DNA of 64,000 nt from Vibrio maerlii. GTDB taxonomy: Bacteria; Pseudomonadota; Gammaproteobacteria; Enterobacterales; Vibrionaceae. Location of the stretch: positions 1 through 64,000 of the forward strand of contig NZ_QRHC01000005.1 in the NCBI RefSeq assembly GCF_003415655.1. The letters run 5' to 3'. The notes under the pieces were generated by a model. That model was given only the letters and a program-made list of their open reading frames with translations. It was not told the origin of the DNA and did no database searches. Both the position numbers and the translations under genes were made by a program. Below, one piece after another: positions 8,202 through 18,481 of this stretch; position 1 is the first letter of the stretch; each line of letters begins with the position of its first letter.

Positions 8202-9859
8202 TAGTTAAATATATCCTGATTACCTGACGCCCAGTTTTCCATGTTATATGAAGCAACGCGGTGGTACTTCTCGAATACTTTCAAGATATCTGCGTGCTCT
8301 AAATCATGTAAGTTTTCTTCTGTCTTTTTCTCACCTAAAGCCAGGGAATAAAGTAGCCCTTCTATAGCCACTCTTGTTTTATCTCCTTCAGGTAAAGATG
8401 ACAATATAAGCTGATAGAATAGGTGATTTTTATTAATTCGAATATAAACACCTTCAACTTCATCGTATTCAGACTTAAATATCACACTTTTAAATATTGC
8501 ATCTGTATATCTTATTTTTTTAAAAGATCCATCATCGGAATCATTGATTTTATTATCTTTCGGTGCCTCATTACTTTCATAAGAACCACCTTCATTTTCA
8601 TTTTTTTTTGACTCTTCATTATTCTTTTTACGACGAGCTTTTTGCTCTTCTTTATTAACTGGTGAATAGTCTATATCAGGGTCTTCTTCTGAAAATACCT
8701 CTAGTGTATCATTCGTCTTCTTCCCCTCTTTTTCACCGTTTCGCCCTTCGATGATACCACATAGCGCTCTCGCTGATTCAGCTTGTGATAATGGAACCCT
8801 ACATGCAAGTTGCAAACTATCTAAAAACTGCTCGGATAATTCAAGGTTCTGCTTTGAAACATCAACATGTAAGACTTCATCATGTGCAGTTTCCAGTGAA
8901 ATCGTAGCTCGGAAGTTAATGTCATCTCGGCTTGATATTCCCAGACCATCCCCCCATTTAATTAGTCTTCCATTTCTAAAAATAAAGAAACCGCTATTCT
9001 TTCTACTTATCTCATAAGATTTTATTGCACTTCTTTCATCTTCTGAAAAAGCTGCATTTTTCTTCATTGAATCTTTAGGGAAGATAACTGCTCTTACTTT
9101 TATAGATGGAGCCCCAGATATCTCAATCTCTCTATCCAACGCCAACTTAGGCGTAATACCATCGTACTGATCTGGGTCAAAAGTGCCTGTACAGTCATCC
9201 CAAGACAAGATATCTCTCGGTTTAACGGCTTCTATACCGTTGTTACATATGATATTTAATTTAATTCCATGTTCCTTTATTAACTCGCAGTACAAAACAC
9301 CGAGCCTTTCTCTTAAATGCTTAAGTGTCTTGTTGGCAGAGTCATGAGGTGTATTGATTTTAGTAATTTCGACTACTGTGCCGTTTTCATAATTACTTAA
9401 AAAGCTATCATTAGAATCTATCGATTCTATACAAGCTCCATACACACCCTTATCTTTTATAATGTCTCGATCGACATAATGACGATTGCTATATATACCC
9501 TTTTGCTTAGAGTAAACACTTACCCGTCGCCCAAGAGAGAAACCGGCACTCTTCAGGCCAAAGCCATATTTTGACAAACTATTTTTCTTGTATATTACAT
9601 CAGAACCGAGGTCTAGAGCTTTCTCTAAGCCAAGTTCATCCATACCTATTCCATTATCAATTACGCGAACTGAGATAACTTTGCTTTTTTCTCTCGTTGT
9701 TGCTCCGTCGGTAAGTTCCAAAACAATATCAATATGTGTAGCTTCCGCTGCAATCGAATTATCGACAAGATCCTCAATTGCAGCGTGAAAAGTGTATCCA
9801 ATCTTTGAGATACCTTCACATATGCGGTCAGCGTTTTGTTTCCTTTCTACAAATGTCAT
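8201..9859 (-). CDS. GHKL (HSP90/MORC-like) ATPase in the PT island
   Basis: 552 residues. The N-terminal GHKL ATP-binding domain shows the N-box EDLVDNSIAA (about 29-38), the G1 box VIDNGIGMDELG (about 64-75) and the G2 box SKYGFGLKSAG (about 96-106). An S5-like segment with FFIFRNGRLIKWGDG follows. The region of residues 365-440 is a charged, low-complexity linker rich in Lys, Asn and Glu. The C-terminus has a short helical domain. Related MORC/MutL-type ATPases occur in prokaryotic restriction clusters. The gene is visibly more AT-rich than dptFGH, which suggests separate acquisition. It is 58 bp downstream of dptH and overlaps the GIY-YIG gene by one base. A role as DNA clamp or sensor for that nuclease is inference. 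Confidence 0.75.
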   Translation of the reverse strand: MTFVERKQNADRICEGISKIGYTFHAAIEDLVDNSIAAEATHIDIVLELTDGATTREKSKVISVRVIDNGIGMDELGLEKALDLGSDVIYKKNSLSKYGFGLKSAGFSLGRRVSVYSKQKGIYSNRHYVDRDIIKDKGVYGACIESIDSNDSFLSNYENGTVVEITKINTPHDSANKTLKHLRERLGVLYCELIKEHGIKLNIICNNGIEAVKPRDILSWDDCTGTFDPDQYDGITPKLALDREIEISGAPSIKVRAVIFPKDSMKKNAAFSEDERSAIKSYEISRKNSGFFIFRNGRLIKWGDGLGISSRDDINFRATISLETAHDEVLHVDVSKQNLELSEQFLDSLQLACRVPLSQAESARALCGIIEGRNGEKEGKKTNDTLEVFSEEDPDIDYSPVNKEEQKARRKKNNEESKKNENEGGSYESNEAPKDNKINDSDDGSFKKIRYTDAIFKSVIFKSEYDEVEGVYIRINKNHLFYQLILSSLPEGDKTRVAIEGLLYSLALGEKKTEENLHDLEHADILKVFEKYHRVASYNMENWASGNQDIFN

Positions 9860-9917
9860 TTTTCAACCTACTATTATATTTTGTACTCTAATTTAACAAA
9901 AAGTTTGGTAGCAAATA

Positions 9918-12900
9918 CTATTGGATGATCTCCCAGAATGCCCGGTCTCTCATTGGGAGTATTTTCTTCGCTCCATCAATGTATAAGCTGTAGTGTTTCT
10001 CTAGCTTATTGATGGTTTCCATCAGCTTCTCTTGCTCAGCTTTTTCATTGACACCAAACATGGCTTTCAGCTCTTGTGGGCGAATCTTCGCGACGCGGTG
10101 AATTACCCATGTAAGTACGTAGCTTGAGTAGTCGTTTTCACCAGTTTGGAAGTGGGTGATATCTTGCGTAGAAAGAATCACACCTACCCCATATTCACGA
10201 CCTTCCTTCAAGATCTTACGTAAGCTTGGGAAGTTCTGAGACATAAAGTTGTCGGCTTCATCCACCAAGATCATCTTAGTAATTTGACGGAAATCGCCCT
10301 GCACTTCTGGCTTACCCTTCTTCTGCATCTGTGAGTAGAAAAGGTCTAACGTAAGTGCAACTACAAGGTTTTGGATCTCTGATGGGTAACCCGCTAGTTC
10401 AACCACTGTGATGCCATCCACCAAGTCATAAAGGCTCATGCACTTGGTGTTGTCGTCTTCAAAAATTTCTAGCTCGTACAGGCTCTCAAGTGCCGCATAT
10501 AATGAATCTTCATCTGGGTCTGTTTCAATGAACAAGTCCCATACTTGTGAGATTGTCGGGGCTGGCTTTGACCAAGTGCTTGGATCTGCTTTGCGGATAC
10601 CCGCTAACTCATACGCTTCACCTACTAGCTTACGCAAACGCAGTTGTTGTTTTTGCCCTAGGCCAAACGCTTTACCCATGGTTTCAGAGAAACCACGCGC
10701 GGTATGTACTGGCAACATTGGCGTATCACCAAACAAGCTCAATGGGTTGTACGGCAGTTTGTGAAGGTTGAACTTCTTACCTGCAGTCGCTTGTTGGAAC
10801 TTATCGTCTACATAATCGGATTTATAGTCGAAAATAAGCATACCAATAGGCGCACCGTTTACGTTGTCAGCTTGGTTGCGGTAAAGCTGAGTGATCACCG
10901 ACTTGGTAAACTGAGTTTTACCCGTACCCATGGTGCCGATAATACCGGTATTGGTATTCATGAATTTGGCAGTATTGGTTGGCTCCCAGTTCAGTGGTGC
11001 TCGTGTTAGCGCATTGTGGCCAAATAGCACGTTTAGGTTACTGTTAACCTCAACCTTCATAGGCTCAACTGCTGGCACTACTTGCTCTTCAACAGCAGGC
11101 TGTTCAGGCTGCGCTGATTCTGTAGTCTCAACCTCATCAGATCCCACCACTACAGGCTGTGATTCAGCTTCAGGGAGTTGTTCTAACCGAGTTTCACCAT
11201 TTAGCACATACTCACTTGGCACGTGGCAAAGTTTCACTACATCTAATTCGTTCAACACTTCTTGCAGCGGAGTTTCCACCAAGCCAGGAAGTAGCCCCAT
11301 TGGTAGATCAACTTTTAACACCCCTTCCAGCATTTGGTAGTCAGGTTGTAAACAGCCAGCCCCTTCAAGGTGGCTAACCACAAAGCCTTCTGGGTAATCT
11401 GCGATTTGGCCCAGTGAATAATCACCTCTTAGCCACTCTTCTTTGTTTGCCAGCAAAGTGTCGAAGTAATCATCAGCGAACACCTTGTATAAACGATACT
11501 TATCAACTTGCATCAAAACTTGGCGCATGAACAAACCACGGTATAACTTGCTCGCTAAGTCTTTGTTGCCAAGTAAGTCTTGGCTTAAGTAACGCAATAG
11601 CTCTTTTGATTGTTTAACGGCTTTGTTGTAATTCGGCACCGAGCCCGTTTTCACTTCGACAGGTAGCAAGTACATGTCTTGGTCTTTGAAACCAACCAGC
11701 AATACATCGTCAGAAATTTCGCCTTTCTTGTAACCTTGAACGTTACGGGAGAACTCGCTGTCAGACATCTTCAGACCAATATTACCCGATACTCGAATCA
11801 TCTCGGCAACAGACAGCGGCACCCACGTAATGTCTGAACCATGGACTAGGCTAGTCACAAACTTGTAGGCACCAATCACGCCTTTGCGCTCTTTATTGAT
11901 GGTTGGCGCGCAAGTCATCATTTTCAACAGCCAATCACCGTTGAACGCGTTGAACTCATTGATTTGGCCACCATCACCTTGCTTGATGACTTTTTCAAAC
12001 AAACCGCGCTGAGCAGTAACAGTGATTGCATCGTAGCTAGAAGAGCTGGTGTACTGATCTGAATAGTGAATCAATACTACGTCTTCATTACTGTGGAAGA
12101 AGTCTAAGGTCACTTTAGGGTCAATAATGGTCGTCCAGATAGAGCTATCGTATGAACGTTCAAGTAAGCCTTTAAAGTCCTCACTGACTGCTAAGGCAAC
12201 TGCATTTGCACCGTGATATTGAGTGTTCGATTTGAGTGCTGGCTTCAATAGAGCGCCAACATACTTCGCCATCATTAAGTGTGGGTGGTCTTGGTAGTCC
12301 GTACCTTTCAAGCCAAAGCCCGTAAAGTACGAACCTGATTTACTTTCAGAAGCATCACCCGTTAGCAGGCCATCACATGCAATGCCTGATGCCATGTCTT
12401 CTATCGCAATATCTGAACAATCAACCTTGTCGTTATTACGGAAGAAAGAAAGGTGCGCGTAAGACTGGCCATCTTTTTCAGCCTGCGCATTCGTGAACTT
12501 ACTGTACGTTAGACGAGTACGAAGGATATCGATAATAGTATCGGCAACCTCACGCACTTTACCCTTGTTAAGCTCTAACCACTCTTTTAGTTCATCGTAA
12601 TTGGCTGTTTCTGCGAATCGGTCAAACGCATTGAACGCCAGTTTATCGTCATACAGGTTAATGTGAATTGATGCTGACTGCTCTTGATTGCTACGGATGT
12701 AATCCACCAGCCCCATAAACAGCTCTTCAGCACTGTCTTGATTCACCGCATTAACGATAATGCTCTTCTCAGAACCAGTGAATAGTTGGCTGAATGCAGT
12801 TTGGAACTCATCGATTTTCTCTTTTACCAGCTTACGAACGAACGTAAGAGAACTTTTCTCTTGAGGCACGCTCTTGATCCAAAACGCGTTCTCTTTCACC

Positions 12901-15002
12901 TGCTGGTTGTAGGAAAACTCATGTTTAGGATGGTAAACATATGGCAGCAAACCTTTTGGCGACAAGCGTTCAAAGGTAACATCAGGAAGCTGAGCAAAGC
13001 TCTTATCATCACGAATCGCACCTCTTAGGTTGAGGTAATAAGCCAAAATCAGCGGATGGAAAGGCGAGTAGTACTCTTCATCTTCAGATTGAACCAATCC
13101 GATTTTCAGCGCTGATTTTTGTTCTTTTGTCAACATGCTACCCGTTGGGATTGCTTCAAAGTACGCTAAGCAAGCATCAACTGTATTTTGGACGAGTGTT
13201 GTAAACTCATCGCCCCAAGACGCCAACGATGGCGTACTACGGCGCTGCTCAAGGTAATCAAAAAGCTCAACATAAGAAGAGTGAATAGCCTCATCAATCG
13301 CTTGCAGGTCATCAAGCTTAAGCGCACCCAAGTCAGCAATAGAAACAACTTTTTGGTTGATGAACTCTTCTTCCCAACGAAGCAGCTTTAAACGAACACC
13401 TGGTACAACGAACTCACTATTATCGATACCCACTTTGCCTTTTTGAGAATAAAACTCGCCGTTATATTCATCTTTGAAAAGCTTGTGATAACGACCTCTA
13501 TTAAGCAGTAAAGGCAAACTCAATGAATCAGTCGCTACTGCACCTTCAACATTAAACTTAAGCTGGTTATCACCTGATTTAACGGCAAAATCTATTTCGT
13601 CAGCTTCATTGGCAAGTGCTTCAAAATCCACGAAGGCGTAATCTGCAGCATCGACAACCTGCTTGGCATCAAGCAGTGAACATGCGCTGCCTTCACTGTC
13701 TCTGATTTTCAGTTTGTTCTCTTCCATGTTCAAGGTTAAACGCTGCTTCGCTGGTGCAGGCTCTACCAAGAAGATGTTTTTAAATGGCTCAATATAGAAC
13801 TCGCCTTTACGAACCACTAAACAACGGAAGTTATAAACCTCAGATTTGTTTTCGCGCTTCAAAGCCAAGTTAAAAAACAATGGCTCGTGCTTATAGGTAC
13901 CTTTTAAGCTAGCTCGTGTCGTTTTTAGACCGTTAAGTGTGGTAATCACTTCCTCGTTGTTGAGCGCTTTTGCAGGCTGAATTTTGAATTGGCTTTTCTC
14001 AAGATTACTCGCACCTTGGAAGATCAGCTTCAGTTCAAACTCATTTACATCTTCATCTAACTCGATGATTAAGTGGCGGTCACGCATGCCCGCTTTGGTC
14101 TCTGCACGGTTACGAGCCGTGATGGTCATACCGTCGCAAGCCTGCTCTTCTTCAAGAACTAGCTGCTGCTGAGCATTGCGCTTTTTCTCTTGTAGGAATG
14201 CTTCGAGCTCAACGTCTTTCCATGCATCCGTTTCTGAGAAATTCTCCTTAATAAACTTCTCGCCGAATGATTTCAAGCGGTCTTGAAGCTGACCACCAAA
14301 GTGTTCAACCTCAAAAGAGAGTTCTTCGTAAAGTGCACGGTTGTCTTCTAGGCGTTTTTTAATTTGCTTAGGATTGCCGCTCATTTCAGCGACAAGAGGA
14401 TCTTCAAACATACCCAATTCATTGAAGCGCAAGTCACCGTCTTCAACGGCTTTGTATAGAGACTCGAAACCAAACATGGTTGCGCCATCTTCTAAAATGG
14501 CATCGAATTGATCATCAAGCAGGCAATTTGACACATCGCGCCCTTTGTCTTGCTGATCAATTAATCCTTTCATTGCGGCTTTGATCTTTGATGCGCTCCA
14601 AACCTGCCCCACTTGAGCTAAGTCTTCTGCAGAGTTTATCAAGGTGTCCAGCAAGCTATTGTGGATCACAACTAGCGCGCAGCCTTTTAAGTAGCCAGAT
14701 TGACTCGCCACTTCATCACGTAGATGAGAGATGTAGTTTTCAGTAAAGCCTTCGAACTCTGCTGGGTTTTCGCTATGAATCACAGGCACGATTTTACAGC
14801 CTGAAAGTTCAATGAATGGCAATTTGATATCGTTAGTCGCATCAATACTGTTTTCAGAATGAGCCGTCATCGCCTCATACAAGCGCATGCTATTTTCATT
14901 ATCTGGCGACTTAAACTGATAACGGAAACCTGCCTTAATGTGTGTTTCAGCATCCGCTAAAAACTGCTCTACTAGAAAGGTCTCAAATTGTTTTACGGAC
15001 AT
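9918..15002 (-). CDS. dptH: DptH, PT-dependent restriction ATPase (HerA/FtsK-like)
   Basis: About 1694 residues. The C-terminal ATPase has Walker A GTMGTGKTQ near residue 1360, MLIFDYKSDY, and Walker B MILVDEADNF near 1580. A later EGREYGVGVILSTQD stretch is typical of HerA/FtsK-type translocases. Near residue 1115 the stretch MYLLPVEVKTGS looks like an ExK motif of a PD-(D/E)xK nuclease. The N-terminal half shows no motif I recognise. A Pro/Glu/Val-rich linker precedes the ATPase. ATG at 15002, with GGAGA upstream, is preferred over GTG at 15023. The start overlaps dptG by 20 bp. With DptF and DptG it restricts unmodified DNA in Dnd hosts. Confidence 0.9.
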   Translation of the reverse strand: MSVKQFETFLVEQFLADAETHIKAGFRYQFKSPDNENSMRLYEAMTAHSENSIDATNDIKLPFIELSGCKIVPVIHSENPAEFEGFTENYISHLRDEVASQSGYLKGCALVVIHNSLLDTLINSAEDLAQVGQVWSASKIKAAMKGLIDQQDKGRDVSNCLLDDQFDAILEDGATMFGFESLYKAVEDGDLRFNELGMFEDPLVAEMSGNPKQIKKRLEDNRALYEELSFEVEHFGGQLQDRLKSFGEKFIKENFSETDAWKDVELEAFLQEKKRNAQQQLVLEEEQACDGMTITARNRAETKAGMRDRHLIIELDEDVNEFELKLIFQGASNLEKSQFKIQPAKALNNEEVITTLNGLKTTRASLKGTYKHEPLFFNLALKRENKSEVYNFRCLVVRKGEFYIEPFKNIFLVEPAPAKQRLTLNMEENKLKIRDSEGSACSLLDAKQVVDAADYAFVDFEALANEADEIDFAVKSGDNQLKFNVEGAVATDSLSLPLLLNRGRYHKLFKDEYNGEFYSQKGKVGIDNSEFVVPGVRLKLLRWEEEFINQKVVSIADLGALKLDDLQAIDEAIHSSYVELFDYLEQRRSTPSLASWGDEFTTLVQNTVDACLAYFEAIPTGSMLTKEQKSALKIGLVQSEDEEYYSPFHPLILAYYLNLRGAIRDDKSFAQLPDVTFERLSPKGLLPYVYHPKHEFSYNQQVKENAFWIKSVPQEKSSLTFVRKLVKEKIDEFQTAFSQLFTGSEKSIIVNAVNQDSAEELFMGLVDYIRSNQEQSASIHINLYDDKLAFNAFDRFAETANYDELKEWLELNKGKVREVADTIIDILRTRLTYSKFTNAQAEKDGQSYAHLSFFRNNDKVDCSDIAIEDMASGIACDGLLTGDASESKSGSYFTGFGLKGTDYQDHPHLMMAKYVGALLKPALKSNTQYHGANAVALAVSEDFKGLLERSYDSSIWTTIIDPKVTLDFFHSNEDVVLIHYSDQYTSSSSYDAITVTAQRGLFEKVIKQGDGGQINEFNAFNGDWLLKMMTCAPTINKERKGVIGAYKFVTSLVHGSDITWVPLSVAEMIRVSGNIGLKMSDSEFSRNVQGYKKGEISDDVLLVGFKDQDMYLLPVEVKTGSVPNYNKAVKQSKELLRYLSQDLLGNKDLASKLYRGLFMRQVLMQVDKYRLYKVFADDYFDTLLANKEEWLRGDYSLGQIADYPEGFVVSHLEGAGCLQPDYQMLEGVLKVDLPMGLLPGLVETPLQEVLNELDVVKLCHVPSEYVLNGETRLEQLPEAESQPVVVGSDEVETTESAQPEQPAVEEQVVPAVEPMKVEVNSNLNVLFGHNALTRAPLNWEPTNTAKFMNTNTGIIGTMGTGKTQFTKSVITQLYRNQADNVNGAPIGMLIFDYKSDYVDDKFQQATAGKKFNLHKLPYNPLSLFGDTPMLPVHTARGFSETMGKAFGLGQKQQLRLRKLVGEAYELAGIRKADPSTWSKPAPTISQVWDLFIETDPDEDSLYAALESLYELEIFEDDNTKCMSLYDLVDGITVVELAGYPSEIQNLVVALTLDLFYSQMQKKGKPEVQGDFRQITKMILVDEADNFMSQNFPSLRKILKEGREYGVGVILSTQDITHFQTGENDYSSYVLTWVIHRVAKIRPQELKAMFGVNEKAEQEKLMETINKLEKHYSLYIDGAKKILPMRDRAFWEIIQ

Positions 15003-16323
15003 AAACTGCGTCTCCACTATCACTCATGCGCTCTACGTTACCAATGCGCTCATAGAATTTAATTAGTTCTTGTTCTGTTTGTTTATCAACGAAAATCCCA
15101 CGTTGCTCAAAGGCTGTGATCAGTTCGTGGAAACGGAGTTTGTCCTTTTCTCCAACAACAAGGTTGGTCAATAAGATGATGTAGTCTTGGTTGAGCACTA
15201 ATACTCGACCGCTGCGGCCTCGACTTTGAATGAAGTGAGACGCTAAGTACTTCTCTACTTCTGACACATACTTCTTGTTGATATTGAAACGCTCACCAAA
15301 GCTAAACTGTGCGGATGCGAGCTTCATTATGTTACCGAGCCAGTCGAGCGCCAGTTCTGATTCATCTAGAGCTGTGTCTAGATTACGCTGTGACTTAAAC
15401 GCTCTGGCAAAGTTTTCTAGTTGTTCTTTTAAATGCGTCGACTTCGACTCTTGAATACCCTTCGATATTTCCCACAGAGGTACTTTTATCGCGCTTTTAT
15501 CACCAGCCCCCGGTTGAAGCAGCTCGAGCATCATCAGCATAGGCAACAGTCGAGTGGCTGACTCATTAAACAACTTATAACCATGATTCTTTATATGGGT
15601 GCGTTCGTTACTGGCACGCTCATGATCCATAATGAAATATAAAGGCTTAGCCACTGGCTCTTGACCACTACGCCAATCAGTTATCGCTAAACTCAGCTGC
15701 GCGGTGTATGCGAAACCATAAAAAGACAAGAACGACTCAATTTCACTAAGCAGATACTTAGGGCGACTTGCCAAGAATTTCAGGTCGTCACGGAATGCTT
15801 TCGAAAGATAAGGTAGATACGGTTTCTCGCTCGCTTGCAATGACGAGTCAGACTTCATTTTTCCGCGAAGCGTAGAAAGCATTTCACGTTCAATAAAGTT
15901 TAATTTGGCATCAAATTCTTCTACACGCATGTTCTGAAGTAAATTGGTGTACATAGAAGCAACACGTGAATCACCTGCTGCAAATTCACCTTTTTGAGCA
16001 CGGAACAGAAGGAGTTCAGGGCTCACAGTAAAGATGTCTTTGTTTTCAAAATACATCTCTTTTAGCACTTGCCAAAACTCTTCTTCACCAAGCTTTTCTT
16101 CAAACGCACTTTGGCAATCGGCTACAAACTGTTCGTAGCTATAACCTTCAACCTTTTTACGCAGAAGCCCGCGCAAAACCAAACCGATGACAGCATCAAA
16201 ATCAAAATCATTGCCTTTAGTTCGAATAGGTAAGTAGCTGGTTAGGCTGTTTTTATTCGGCACGCCTTCCGCAGTTTGTGGCAGCGATTGATTAAATGGT
16301 TGGGTGTAATTGTCCATTGTCAT
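14983..16323 (-). CDS. dptG: DptG, PT-dependent restriction protein
   Basis: About 446 residues and mostly helical. I see no catalytic motif. The size, and the position between an ATPase of about 530 residues and a HerA-like protein of about 1700 residues, match DptG of the PT-dependent restriction system. Segments such as LPIRTKGNDFDFDAVIGLVLRGLLRKK and the C-terminal LVVGEKDKLRFHELITAFEQRGI fit a winged-helix-like architecture. The start is ambiguous: GTG 16335, ATG 16323 or ATG 16317. The gene overlaps or abuts dptF and overlaps dptH, so all three are translationally coupled. Confidence 0.85.
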   Translation of the reverse strand: MTMDNYTQPFNQSLPQTAEGVPNKNSLTSYLPIRTKGNDFDFDAVIGLVLRGLLRKKVEGYSYEQFVADCQSAFEEKLGEEEFWQVLKEMYFENKDIFTVSPELLLFRAQKGEFAAGDSRVASMYTNLLQNMRVEEFDAKLNFIEREMLSTLRGKMKSDSSLQASEKPYLPYLSKAFRDDLKFLASRPKYLLSEIESFLSFYGFAYTAQLSLAITDWRSGQEPVAKPLYFIMDHERASNERTHIKNHGYKLFNESATRLLPMLMMLELLQPGAGDKSAIKVPLWEISKGIQESKSTHLKEQLENFARAFKSQRNLDTALDESELALDWLGNIMKLASAQFSFGERFNINKKYVSEVEKYLASHFIQSRGRSGRVLVLNQDYIILLTNLVVGEKDKLRFHELITAFEQRGIFVDKQTEQELIKFYERIGNVERMSDSGDAVYVRKTI

Positions 16324-16324
16324 T

Positions 16325-17914
16325 TTATAAGCCACTCACTTCGAAATATTCATCATCTTCATTCACGATCTTGTAGCGTTTGTCGTTTTTCAGAATAAAC
16401 AGAGTATTCTTTTCGTTCGCTACCGTGATGATCTGCTCTATTACTTCATCCAACAAAAGTACGGCATTTTTGTCATGCTTGTTCGGACGGTACCCTTGGT
16501 TGATTTTATCCAATAACTCCAACAAGTTAATACTTATCGGCATTGGCAGAAGTGAATGATCATCAACTCGAATATGAGCGTTAAATGAGCCAATCTTGCT
16601 CACCTCTTGGGTTTTAATCGATGAGAAATCAGGTTTCACTTCAAGTTCAGCCGCTGTTTTAAAGCCGTTGTATTCAGATATAAAGAACTGGTCTTTATCA
16701 AGTGATGGCGAATTGCGGTTACAATAGCGGTGTACAGCCGCAATGAGAGTGTCTTTATAAAACTTATTCAGTTCTTTTTTCTGCTTTCCAGAAAACTCGC
16801 TATGAAGTAGCCAGATGTTTGCGTATTGCTCAACCAAAGAGTTATCAAAGTCTGCTTTCAGCTCATTGATGTAGCCATTCGCAAATTGCTCTTCGTCTTT
16901 CAACAGGTAAACCATGCGCAAGTATGAAGCTGCGGTGAGCACATCAAATACACCCTGTGCTTTCACCTGATCTTTCAGTTTTGTAAAACCGTCATCTTCA
17001 ATACCCAAACCAAACTGAAGAACAAACTCATCTACTTTGCGAGTGTGGATATTGCTTGGATCAAAGCTTTGAATATGCTCTAAAAGCTCGTTATCTGAGC
17101 CAGAGAATAGGTTGTCGAACAGGTAATCATCGCCCGCTAAGATCTGGTAAACAAAGTCCAATAGCGCTCGCGCCGTTAGGAACTGATCTTTGATTAAGCG
17201 AGCTTTCAGTAACAAAGAAATAATATTCTTTTGCACAGATTCCAGCCCCAGCAAAGCATAGTTTGCCGTGAGCTTGCTATGACCTAGTTTTTGCACTTCA
17301 CTGTCATACAGTGCGTAAAAGGGGTTATCTAGCGTTGACTCAGTCAAGCGAGCTAGAAACTTAGCTGCAAAGTCAGAAGTGCTAACTTCATGGCCCAGCG
17401 TAAATTTCGGGTATTGCTCGAAATCTAAGAAAATGTGGTTCGTTGGAATATCGTCCGTTTTGTTTTCCAAGAACGCTTTTATAGAAACTTTAATATCGTC
17501 ATGTTTCTCAGCACCTTCCTCAGCATAGTTGCCTAACATTCCGATATTAATGCCAACAACAAGTGGCTTTTCATTTCCTTTGAACTGTGAGAATCGCTCA
17601 TCCAACGCATTAATTGCGGTTTGATTTGGATTAAAGCTGTGTGTCGCATCAAGATGAAACTCATGTGTCGCTTTGTGCTTCTGGCTGTATTGAGTCAGGA
17701 TCTCAGACTTACCGTCACCACTACTACCACACAAGAAAATGATATCGTTGCTGTGAGAAGACAATAGCTCCTGTTTAAAATCAACTTCAATATCAGTAGT
17801 GATATATACATGGCTCTTATAGTCAGCCAGAAGATCTTGATTTTGCTCTCTTTCTGTACTTACCGCATAAGGTGAAGACTTGGAGAGAATGCTGAGGGCG
17901 TGTGCTAAATTCAA
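16325..17914 (-). CDS. dptF: DptF, P-loop ATPase of PT-dependent restriction
   Basis: About 529 residues. Walker A is FLCGSSGDGKSEI, followed by HEFHLDATHSFNP and HIFLDFEQYPKF, which suit a P-loop ATPase. DptF is the first gene of the dptFGH restriction operon, which acts when host DNA lacks phosphorothioates. The frame is open up to an ATG at 18016. A TTG at 17914 preceded by AAGAGA gives a product starting NLAHALSILSKSSPYAV, which is the usual DptF N-terminus, so I prefer it. The longer product would add 34 residues with no visible function. Confidence 0.88.
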   Translation of the reverse strand: MNLAHALSILSKSSPYAVSTEREQNQDLLADYKSHVYITTDIEVDFKQELLSSHSNDIIFLCGSSGDGKSEILTQYSQKHKATHEFHLDATHSFNPNQTAINALDERFSQFKGNEKPLVVGINIGMLGNYAEEGAEKHDDIKVSIKAFLENKTDDIPTNHIFLDFEQYPKFTLGHEVSTSDFAAKFLARLTESTLDNPFYALYDSEVQKLGHSKLTANYALLGLESVQKNIISLLLKARLIKDQFLTARALLDFVYQILAGDDYLFDNLFSGSDNELLEHIQSFDPSNIHTRKVDEFVLQFGLGIEDDGFTKLKDQVKAQGVFDVLTAASYLRMVYLLKDEEQFANGYINELKADFDNSLVEQYANIWLLHSEFSGKQKKELNKFYKDTLIAAVHRYCNRNSPSLDKDQFFISEYNGFKTAAELEVKPDFSSIKTQEVSKIGSFNAHIRVDDHSLLPMPISINLLELLDKINQGYRPNKHDKNAVLLLDEVIEQIITVANEKNTLFILKNDKRYKIVNEDDEYFEVSGL

Positions 17915-18481
17915 GGCTATTTCTCTTAAAACATTGATTAAGTGGACGTAATTTATAGAACCGCATACTATCAAATTATTGAAACAAGCTAAACTTGTAC
18001 GGGGCCAATTTAACAAATATGAATATGCAACTATGGACCATAATACTACTCATACAGTAGTCAAGCTTTGATATACTTAAAATTTTATTTAATTGAATCA
18101 AAAGTTAAGCATTTGAGTGAGTCAAAAAGCACATTTCTGAAAATCTGATAATAGCTAATCTTTATTAACTCATTCTTATTGCGGTTGTTCTTGTAACACT
18201 GACCATTTCACGCCAAGAGAGTAATAGCTTCCACCGCCCCCTAATTAACTGATACTCATTACATTTTTATCGTCTTGTCTGCATATCCAACTTTTTTAAT
18301 ATCTACAACTAATGTAATCTAACTTTCGACTCTACAAAGCTAATAACGTTGATTGGATGGTTGATAGAATTCTTATCAGCCCACTTTCAACAATAAACAG
18401 AGTCACTAATTTAATGGATTAACACCTAGATTTGCTTGCTCATTGATACAGCAGATTGGCTAAATAAAAAGGTTCACAAGG
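17915..18481. other. 567-bp gene-free boundary between dpt operon and murein-peptide operon
   Basis: This AT-rich stretch separates two divergent operons and marks the right edge of the defence island. ACTACT (18045-18050) and AGTAGT (18056-18061) form an inverted repeat in the likely dptF promoter zone. No copy of the dndA/dndB half-site TTGTTCGTA is seen. No tRNA or integrase that could mark an attachment site is visible. AAGG upstream of 18482 is the ribosome binding site of the next gene. Confidence 0.5.

Noticed and set aside
17915..18481. A DndB-type operator in front of dptF
   Set aside because: I searched by eye for TTGTTCGTA or TACGAACAA and found none. Only an unrelated ACTACT/AGTAGT inverted repeat is present.
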